Source: Cryptococcus deneoformans JEC21
Lineage: Eukaryota; Basidiomycota; Tremellomycetes; Tremellales; Cryptococcaceae
Assembly (NCBI RefSeq): GCF_000091045.1
Contig: NC_006684.1
Span: 685,001 to 695,000 of the forward strand
Direction: 5' to 3'
DNA: 10,000 bases
Below the pieces are notes generated by a model, which was not told where the DNA came from, did no database searches, and saw only the letters and a list, made by a program, of their open reading frames with translations. The translations under genes were made by a program, and so were the position numbers. This document shows, in pieces, positions 1-6,528 of the stretch. Positions within the stretch are counted from its first letter, which is position 1, and each line of letters begins with the position of its first letter.

Positions 1-607
1 CTTTTCTCTTGTCTCTTCGTTGAATACGTAGTATGCGTAGAAACTGATGTGGAGAAATAACTCCTTATGGAAGATGTTCAAACTAGCTCCCAAGTACTAC
101 CTGTTTAAATCCATGCACGAACCCTAGCCAAGAAGATACATACCTATTTGCCACCTTATAGCCCAGGCGGCCTATCGTCCTTCCTTCTTGCCGTAGTTTC
201 CGCTCTTTCCCTCATACTTCTTCCGTCTCGTGGTACCTCGCCTGGGCCCAAAACAAAACATACTTCCGGAAAGAAGATGATGATGATGGTGATGGTCTTT
301 CTAGCTGAACCCAAAACGTCGAAAGGTGCAAAACAATAACATCTTCTGCATATCCGACTTCGCCAAGGGACAGGCGGATCATGATATCAGCCTATTAACG
401 CTTCCCAGACCTTAGCGCTCATTATAAGCTACTGATCCGAAAAGCGGAAAGTAGTCATCGTAGCTCTTGCACCTATTGCCTTTCTGGACTCCATGTCAAT
501 TCCGCTCGAAGTTCAAAGTGATAAACCCAAATAGACTAAAACAATGGTTTTCAGCTCTTACATATTTTGAATCTATCAGCCCTTGCATCTCCCATAACAA
601 TCTCATC
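1..607. other. Intergenic region and probable promoter/leader of the zinc-cluster gene
   Basis: No gene is supported here. The left end is pyrimidine-rich. A short ATG-like triplet run (about 277-296) is present. A TATA-like TTATAAG lies at 422-428, roughly 180 bases before the chosen start at 608, so transcription of the zinc-cluster gene may begin after about 450. Two short upstream ORFs then lie in the presumed leader, at 493-534 (13 codons) and 544-570 (8 codons). A neighbouring gene's untranslated region could occupy the first 300 bases, but nothing in the sequence proves it. Transcription start is inferred, not seen. Confidence 0.5.
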
Positions 608-1762
608 ATGAGTGACCCAACGTCTCAATACAACTTTTATTACCAAATACCAGTCACCGATGACAATCGAAACCAAGGCACACAGGTTCGACCACCGACA
701 GTGCCCAGCCAACAGGAAGGGTCATTGCATGGTCCTCAACCTTCATATATACCCATCCGACCAACTCCCATCCTAGGCTATCCTCCGCTACCTAGCCCTA
801 GCCAGGCTTTCGTCAACCCTGGAGAGATCTTCCTTTCTGCACATGCCGGTGTCAATCAGACAGTTACCCCTTCAACTGAGTCCGTTTTCTCAGACGAGCG
901 GCCTGCTCAGCTGCTGGACAGCAACATCGACGAATCTACCACTTTTGGTGGCCATAGCAGATTTGGTCAACCAGGTACACAATCCAGCTTATCTATTGAT
1001 CCTTTCCTTCTTGAACGGCGGGACTCGCAAGGGCCGCTTCTCCATCCCAGCGAACCATGGTCATTTCGCGCGGATACCGTGCACGCTGGCCCATCGACGG
1101 GTTTCCAGGGCCTTGCACTTCCTCCCAAGAGCGGCATAGACACGGATGTTCTGGAAGATGTGATCGAGGTAGGTGAGGCCGACGAGGTGGTGGAGGAGGA
1201 GGAAAAGGAGGGAGAAGGAGGAGGTAACGAAAGCGAGTCAAGCGAGTATATAGATCCGAGTTCCAAGGCAAAGGGTAAAGGAAAGGCAAGGCAGGAGGCT
1301 CCAAAGGAAACTGCCGTGAAAAGGAAGAGGGGACGCCCCAGAAAGAATGTAGAGCAACCATCCGCACGAGCGGAAGAAGAAAACCGGGCAGGTCAGAAGA
1401 AGAAGGGAAAGGGTAAGGGAACTTCTGGAAAAGGAGGCTGGAACAGGAGACCCAAGGCTTGTACAGCGTGCAACAACCGCCACATACGGGTAAGTCCTCG
1501 CCTTTTGTATTCCAGTCTAAACCGTGCTTACGAATTATATCAGTGTATAGGTGGACCACCTTGCAACTACTGCGTCAGCAGGAATAAAACCTGTATATTG
1601 GACACAGACTCACTGGAAAAGAAACGAACGCCACCGTTGACCACTAGTCATCCATTTGAAGGGCCTTCCGCCTCGTCTTCGTCCAATGTCCCTCTAACAC
1701 GTCATCAACAGTCGCAAGCGGAAGAGATACCTCCGAAGAAAAAAAAGAAATCGTCCTCTTAA
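608..1762 (+). CDS. Zn2Cys6 zinc-cluster protein with AT-hook, putative transcription factor
   Basis: Two exons, 608-1489 and 1544-1762, give 366 residues. The intron (1490-1543, 54 bases, GTAAGT...CAG) is phase 0. Once it is removed the cysteines fit the fungal binuclear cluster C-x2-C-x6-C-x5-C-x2-C-x6-C at residues 285, 288, 295, 301, 304 and 311. Ahead of it are a Pro/Ser/Gln-rich N-terminal half, an acidic run (about 180-212, EEEEKEGEGGG), and an AT-hook (KRKRGRPRK, 238-246); the tail ends in a lysine-rich PPKKKKKSSS that could be a nuclear signal. The family normally binds DNA as a transcription factor in the nucleus. The cluster is near the C-terminus rather than the usual N-terminus, and no fungal_trans middle domain is visible. 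The start is the first ATG in frame (A at -3); the frame stays open upstream to 467 without an ATG. Target genes unknown. It converges on SND1. Confidence 0.85.
   Translation: MSDPTSQYNFYYQIPVTDDNRNQGTQVRPPTVPSQQEGSLHGPQPSYIPIRPTPILGYPPLPSPSQAFVNPGEIFLSAHAGVNQTVTPSTESVFSDERPAQLLDSNIDESTTFGGHSRFGQPGTQSSLSIDPFLLERRDSQGPLLHPSEPWSFRADTVHAGPSTGFQGLALPPKSGIDTDVLEDVIEVGEADEVVEEEEKEGEGGGNESESSEYIDPSSKAKGKGKARQEAPKETAVKRKRGRPRKNVEQPSARAEEENRAGQKKKGKGKGTSGKGGWNRRPKACTACNNRHIRVSPRLLYSSLNRAYELYQCIGGPPCNYCVSRNKTCILDTDSLEKKRTPPLTTSHPFEGPSASSSSNVPLTRHQQSQAEEIPPKKKKKSSS
1490..1543 (+). other. 54-base stop-free intron inside the zinc cluster
   Basis: The donor is GTAAGT and the acceptor is TATCAG. The intron separates the codon for Arg294 from Cys295, the third cluster cysteine. 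Its length is 18 codons and it contains no stop in frame, so an unspliced message would still encode the full tail but with 18 extra residues between Cys2 and Cys3 of the cluster. Splicing is inferred because only the spliced form has C-x6-C spacing. Confidence 0.88.
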
Positions 1763-2114
1763 CAACGAAGACCCGTCCTCCCCCAAGTACAAATATCCTC
1801 AACAGTGGTGACAAGACAAAGACCATTTGCGATTATGCGAGACTTGCTGCCTATTGCGTTAGAAGTCAATAACGATCCATCAGTAGTTTACACCAGTCAT
1901 GACCATCAGTTGTTGTATATGAGATACACGACCTGTCTACCTACCGTGCAATTCACTCAACCCGTTCAATGCATAATGCTAGTCAATGCTAATGTGAAAG
2001 AGATGCAAGCAATGTAGAGTGAGCTTAAGTGGCTGTCAAAATAGCAGATTTCTTGTTGTTTGTTTTGAAAAAGGAGTGTTTGGAAGATGAGAAAAAGATA
2101 GCGATGTCGGTTGA
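1763..2114. other. Convergent 3' intergenic region
   Basis: This is the gap between the stop of the zinc-cluster gene (+) and the stop of SND1 (-), so it should hold both 3' untranslated regions and polyadenylation sites. I see no canonical AATAAA on the plus strand and no RNA gene. A plus-strand open frame at 1805-2017 has no recognisable protein character and is treated as chance. Confidence 0.6.
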
Positions 2115-2134
2115 TTAATCTTCGCTAACATCGC
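2101..2134. repeat. Inverted repeat across the SND1 stop codon
   Basis: Arms GCGATGT (2101-2107) and ACATCGC (2128-2134) are perfect complements with a 20-base loop that contains the palindrome GATTAATC (2113-2120). The SND1 stop codon (2117-2115) falls in the loop and the last exon forms one arm. In RNA it could fold as a weak stem at the end of the SND1 reading frame. It may be coincidental. Confidence 0.4.
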
Positions 2135-5100
2135 CGAATCTGAAAAAATAATCAGCTATCTTACTGATGTGCCACGCGTGAAACACTCACTCAAAGATAC
2201 CGAGCCTGTCTGCTTTGGCTCCCTCTCCCGCATCCTGAAGCTTCCTGACGATTTGAGGATAGGAATTCAAGTACTTGCAAGACTTGTCAATAGTGGCCAG
2301 ACCTTCTCTCACCAGGTCAGCATTCAAGCATGCCAAGGGGTCCTCCTTGATATTGGGGTCGGCGGGGTCGATGAGCCTAAGGTGCAACAGATTACCCTCG
2401 CGCTGGTCGATGTTTGCAATGAGCTTGAGACCTTCGGTAAGGTATTCGAACCGCCGGTAAGCTTCGGGCCCATACTCGCTTGAGCGAGGTACAAGTTTGA
2501 CGAAACTGTTTTTTACAATGAGCATCTGTATTTTGCGGTTGGAACGGTCTTAATACGCACCTAAGACGAGCTTCCTTGGCCTGACCCGGAAGACTCTTGA
2601 ACTTTTCGTCTAAAGGCCTTATCTTGGAGAAGGGCACAGTGTCTTCATCTCCGTAATCGATCAAGTACACCTGTGCCTCCTTCTTGATCGCGCTGGCTCT
2701 CTTGACTCGCGCTCGGTACCACCGATCGTCCTTGCTAAATTTGGCCGAGACAAGATCGCCAGTTTTGGGAGTGAAAGAGGAGGTGGCAGCTGCTGAGGCT
2801 TGACGGTGGTGGAGAGAAAAGTCAGACATGAGCTTTTCCAGGGCGGCAACACCTATATTCAGTATTTTGTGAGCAAAAAAAAAGGTTAAAATCATTGCGA
2901 AATCGTCAGGATAACTCACTGTCCTTCTCAAGAATCTGCACTGAGAAAGTGAATGGTTCGGATTCCTTCACAGAAGAGATGTAGACATCCTTGTAATCCA
3001 CCGGAAGAGCAGAAGATTCGTCGACAGCGGCTGCGGTAGAAGTCTCCTCTTCCTGTACTAAAGACCAGATCTGTCAAGATGAACGTTAGGAAGAGTCCAT
3101 CAAGCAAAATAAGATGGTCGACACACATTCTTCTTTTCTTTCTTCGCTTGCTCCTCAGCAGCCAGCAACTCCTTTCCGAAGGGCAAAAGCTCAGCAGATC
3201 GCTCGTGAACAAAAGCGAGACTACACTGTGTCAGTGCTGATCTTGATGAGCAAGCAGATTACACGGTTCGCTCACCCTTCCCGCGCGAGCTCCACGGCGA
3301 CATTTACACCTCCAGAAGCATACATCGTACCGATGAAACCTCCCGATCGGTCGGTGGAGTCAAACGCTATGCGGAATATGCGTCAGTGACCGGCTGCGCA
3401 AAAGTTGTCTTGCTGCAGTATGCACTGACCAATCTCAACATCACGTTGCAAGTATCTAGAAGCAAACTTGAGTGACTCGGCTCCAAAAGGTTCAGGCTTC
3501 TCAGAAGCGTTTCTAGCTGTTCGAGGAGCACGGATACCTTTTATAGAAAATTTCTGTCAGAGATATCTGGTGGAAGCTTTGGGTAAGAGTACGGATCCGA
3601 CATACCAGCGAGGACAAAAGTGACCTTGGTGTGCTCCTTGGGCATGTAGAGCTTGAATCTAGATCCAGCGCTAACGAACTCGACCTGGCATTGTCCCATC
3701 AGAAAGCGTATGACATCGAGTGAGATAGAAAGACGTACAACAGCATTATGCTTTCCTTGCCTCTTCCATTGCGGCAGGTAGCTAGACGCCATGCTGGCCC
3801 TTTCAGACGCGTCGACGATACGAGGCATAGAAACATCTTTGGCAGAGTGAACACCGCGGCCTTCGGTTTGAGCTGTTTGTTCGGCCACGATGAGCTTGTC
3901 GAGTTCGAGAGAACGATCCTCATCATCACGTCTGTGTCGAATAACAGTTGCAAGGCCTTTCTCGATCAGTTGTTCAGCAACGTTGCTGACCCAGTAATCA
4001 GCATCAGCATCTTGTTAAAGTGTATGATGAATCTAGTAATAGACAAACTTGTTCTGGTTGCCATAACGGATGGTTACGCATTCGCGTTCCTCAAAATCTC
4101 CCTCTTTGGGCTTGACGTAGTCGACGTGAACGTTGACTTGTTTTCCGATCAATCGCTTTCGCAAGAATCTTGTGGAAAAGGGATCAGCGAAATGATTTTC
4201 TCCATGGGTTTTAACAATGCCACATACTCCTTGGCTTCATTGGCCCAGTAGGTCTGCTTGGCATCCACGCCCCTATAATCTATTCAGCGCCCAATTCACG
4301 GCTTCTGTATCGTCAGAGAGCTTACTTGGGACCTCTGACAGAGGACAGTTGAACTCTTCTTTCCTTTCCTCCTTCGCCCTTTTCAACAACACTCACTTGA
4401 TCTGAACCCCAAATCCTAACGACCGTGGCCTCAAAGTCAGTACCTTTGGTAGTCGCGACAGCAGTGGGGGCTGCAGAGGCTGCGCTATTGGTGGCAGTAG
4501 CTCGTTGAGGCTGATAATTTTCCCAGATACCTTGTTTTTTATCCTTGGCGGCCTTCTCGGCAGCACGAAGCTTGTCAAGACCGCCATATGGAGCGAGGAG
4601 TCCAACATGCCAGTCAACCACCTTGGCAAGACCAGCAGCAAGGAGAAACTCGGCAATGTTACCCTTGGGGTGGATAGCGGTACCGATGATCACAGTGGAA
4701 CCAGTTGAAGGAGCAGGGAGACCGTTGGAGCCGGGTAATCCGGCGCCTGAACCTTTACTGGGCTGGGTTTGTTGAAGTGGGGAGGCGCCAAGCGACGCGG
4801 GGGCAGAAAGGAGTCGGACCTTGATGTGTCGTTGAAGCATACGGACTTCGGTAAAGTACTTGGCTTCGTCTCCCCATGGCTCGGCGTTGGAGGCTTCGCC
4901 ATCACGAGGGTTCCCGGATCGTGGAGATTTGGCGCCAGCGAGGACAAGGTTGATGAACTGATGGTTGTGCTCGTCGAGGAGAAGTCGGACACGGAGTTGA
5001 GTACCGTCGCGGACCTGCTCGACGATGGCTGATGGGGGTTTAGGCAGAGGTTAGAACTCAAAAAGCACTTGATCAGGATAATCCTCACTCACCATCAATC

Positions 5101-5999
5101 TCTTCATCCTTGTGGTCAGCAATGAAAGCTTGAGGGTCAGTAGGCATTTGAAACGCTACAGTGCGCTGGTTTTCGGGCTGTTCGTCCCAGATTCCTTTGC
5201 CTTCTGACTTGGCTTGCGCCTCAATGACTCGGAGGTTTTCTCGTTTCTTAGCTTCTTCGGCACCAAGTCGGCGAACAGCCTCATCACCTTCCCCGACACC
5301 ATCTCTCATTTTAGCCCATCCCTGGGCCAGGATCAAGGAAGCAACATCCTGTGGAGGCGATCCTGGTCCAGCGGGAGCAATACAGAGAGACACAAACTCG
5401 CGGTTCTGGCATTCAGATGAATATCGTCAGTCGATTTTGTATATAGATGGTCTGACTTGTGAACTGACTGGTCCTGTGGAGGATTCGATGGTATGAGTGA
5501 TTGTGAAAGCCACTTCTTTTCCTAGAAGAAGAGAACAGAGGTACTCTCTGGCTGAAAAGGCATGGGGCTATGGCGCACAGGAGACGGTGTCAGCATCGGC
5601 GTATCCCTCAGCGCTAATGAGGTTGACAAACCTCATCTTCACGGGTCATGGACCCAAGTCTAGGGGCCTGAATACCAGCTATGTGGAGGATACTGCGTAT
5701 AGACACTGTGAGCGCATGGACGAGGATGATATTGAAACAGGACTGACCGCTCCTTAGGGACTTTGCCCTTTTCAGGTGCCTCTTTTGCGCGGACGACGAC
5801 GGTGTCGCCTGACATGACATCTAGAGATCAGAGGAGTCAGAGCCGTCCATATCCACGCGGAGTATAACATCTGGGTGTTCGGTGCTTACATTTAACAATC
5901 TAGATGGCGGTGGAAAGGTCGAGATGGAACATTAGAAAGCAGATGAGCGCGGACATTGTAGAGTGAAGTTGGGCTCTGGCTTACGGCTCTGGTTGTCAT
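2115..5999 (-). CDS. SND1: Tudor-SN (staphylococcal nuclease domain-containing protein 1, TSN/p100)
   Basis: Eighteen exons on the minus strand: 5999-5985, 5899-5890, 5820-5748, 5692-5632, 5567-5469, 5405-5093, 5028-4326, 4272-4228, 4168-4049, 3985-3739, 3684-3606, 3537-3430, 3366-3276, 3220-3127, 3070-2920, 2852-2561, 2505-2191, 2139-2115. They total 2841 bases, 946 residues plus stop (human protein about 910), and every exon phase joins. Introns are 51-85 bases; some donors are GTCAGT or GTTTGT. Domains: SN1 about 1-160 (MTTRAIVKYVMSGDT...GIWDE), SN2 191-362 (AIVEQVRDGT...GIWENY), SN3 about 387-531 (ends GVHSAKDV), SN4 about 535-690 (VEFVSAGSRFKLYMPKE...NIWSLV), Tudor about 765-835 (RWYRARV, YLIDYGDED), and a split fifth SN-like part to the end (LVREGLATI, GIFEFGDVSED). 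The family binds RNA and acts in RNA decay, splicing, RISC-linked silencing and stress granules. Divergent from DUG3, convergent with the zinc-cluster gene. Confidence 0.96.
5890..5899 (-). other. SND1: 10-base microexon 2 of SND1
   Basis: Between CTAG (acceptor) and GTAAGC (donor) lies ATTGTTAAAT. Together with exon 1 (15 bases coding MTTRA) and exon 3 it restores the SN1 start AIVKYVMSGDT, which matches the family's IVKxVxSGD pattern. Without it the frame shifts, and the conserved IVK residues are lost. The flanking introns are 85 and 69 bases. Confidence 0.88.
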
Positions 6000-6094
6000 T
6001 CTGGAAGTGAATCTGCGTGTGTATGGTGGGTGCACTGCGAAGGGAAAAGGCGGGTGCGTGGTGGCATCGTTGTACAGCAAGTCACAACAGCAGC

Positions 6095-6102
6095 CACGTG
6101 AC
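6095..6102 (-). promoter_or_regulatory. E-box of Cbf1/CDEI type (GTCACGTG)
   Basis: The minus strand reads GTCACGTG, the full RTCACGTG form bound in budding yeast by Cbf1 at sulfur-metabolism genes. It lies about 95 bases upstream of the SND1 start and about 430 upstream of the DUG3 start. The overlapping plus-strand TGACGTA could instead be a CRE/bZIP site. Whether the host has an equivalent factor cannot be told from this window. Confidence 0.45.
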
Positions 6103-6120
6103 GTAGATTGCCACACTCCA

Positions 6121-6128
6121 TTACGTAA
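6121..6128. promoter_or_regulatory. AP-1/Yap-type palindrome TTACGTAA
   Basis: A perfect 8-base palindrome of the form recognised by fungal AP-1 proteins such as Pap1 and some Yap factors, which respond to oxidative stress. It is 20 bases from the E-box, in the promoter shared by SND1 and DUG3. An 8-base word can occur by chance; its location before a glutathione gene is what makes it notable. Confidence 0.4.
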
Positions 6129-6423
6129 CATTTGTTTTGACGAGTCAAGAGATCGAAGAGTAAGGAACGGCTCGTGGGTGGATGCGATAAGAACAGGAAG
6201 CCGTGACAGAGCCAGCGAACAGTATAGTACAGCAGTAGAGAGCAGCGTCGCAGGAGAATAGAGTGCTGCAGACATACTCCACCACACGGCCATACAAGCA
6301 CAGAAGCCCAGCACGATATAGCACGACAGCCGCACGCCATATCTGCAGCAGAGCGAAAGGAGCGATATATACCCGGGCAGCCTCCTTTGAGCGGACTTGA
6401 GTAAGTAGACAATCACAGTCACC

Positions 6424-6525
6424 ATGTCCCGTTTCTCCCTCTCTATATATCAGCCTCCACGCGCTGACTGCTGCATAAGGTACTTCAGCATTATCAGCCC
6501 ACCACTCTGGCTATCTCAGTCATAA
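6424..6525 (+). promoter_or_regulatory. Candidate upstream ORF of DUG3
   Basis: An ATG in strong context (CACCATGTCC) opens 33 codons and stops with TAA at 6523-6525, only three bases before the DUG3 ATG at 6529. If the transcript starts at the upstream TATA (6366-6371) the upstream ORF is in the leader and DUG3 would need leaky scanning or reinitiation. If transcription starts from the TATATAT at 6444-6450, which lies inside this ORF, it is not translated. The peptide has no recognisable motif. Confidence 0.4.
6444..6450 (+). promoter_or_regulatory. DUG3: TATA-like element for DUG3
   Basis: TATATAT lies about 80 bases before the DUG3 start codon, a suitable distance for a core promoter with a short leader. 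A second candidate, TATATA at 6366-6371, is about 160 bases upstream. Which of them is used decides whether the upstream ORF is transcribed. Confidence 0.4.
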
Positions 6526-6528
6526 ACC

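Larger units (their letters stand above)
6000..6528. promoter_or_regulatory. Divergent SND1-DUG3 promoter
   Basis: This 529-base region drives SND1 leftward and DUG3 rightward. Visible elements are an E-box at 6095-6102, TTACGTAA at 6121-6128, a TGAC-GA-GTCA palindrome at 6138-6147, TATATA at 6366-6371 and TATATAT at 6444-6450. An upstream ORF of 33 codons lies at 6424-6525. The open frames that span this region on either strand have no protein character. Roles are inferred from motif shape only. Confidence 0.75.

Noticed and set aside
172..261. Minus-strand short ORF of 29 codons beginning MFCFGPRRGTTRRKK
   Set aside because: It looks like some small basic fungal proteins, but it is too short, has no clear splice continuation and no family match that I can defend.
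277..296. ATG-rich triplet run as a microsatellite
   Set aside because: Only about six imperfect units; too short to call a repeat locus.
993..1559. 188-codon open frame antisense to the zinc-cluster gene
   Set aside because: It mirrors the acidic and basic low-complexity codons of the real gene (Pro and Ser runs opposite Glu and Gly codons) and has no protein features of its own.
1805..2017. 70-codon plus-strand open frame between convergent genes
   Set aside because: Composition and length fit chance, it lacks homology, and it lies in presumed 3' untranslated sequence.
3986..4011. Alternative acceptor at 4011 for SND1 intron 9
   Set aside because: Using it gives a stop after two codons with the GTTTGT donor; the acceptor at 3986 closes the phase and joins GNQN to NVAEQLIEKG as the family expects.
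3748..4251. 167-codon plus-strand open frame opposite SND1
   Set aside because: It runs antisense across several confirmed SND1 exons and introns; the conserved protein is on the minus strand.
5614..5820. SND1 starting at the ATG at 5820 or 5815
   Set aside because: The 5820 frame is not the SN1 frame, and the 5815 start would lose the conserved AIVKYV strand that exon 1 and the microexon supply with good splice sites.
5892..6425. Overlapping minus-strand frames of 177 and 138 codons in the divergent promoter
   Set aside because: They lie in promoter sequence, contain Cys/Arg/Tyr-rich chance-like translation, and one overlaps exon 1 and the microexon of SND1 in the wrong frame.
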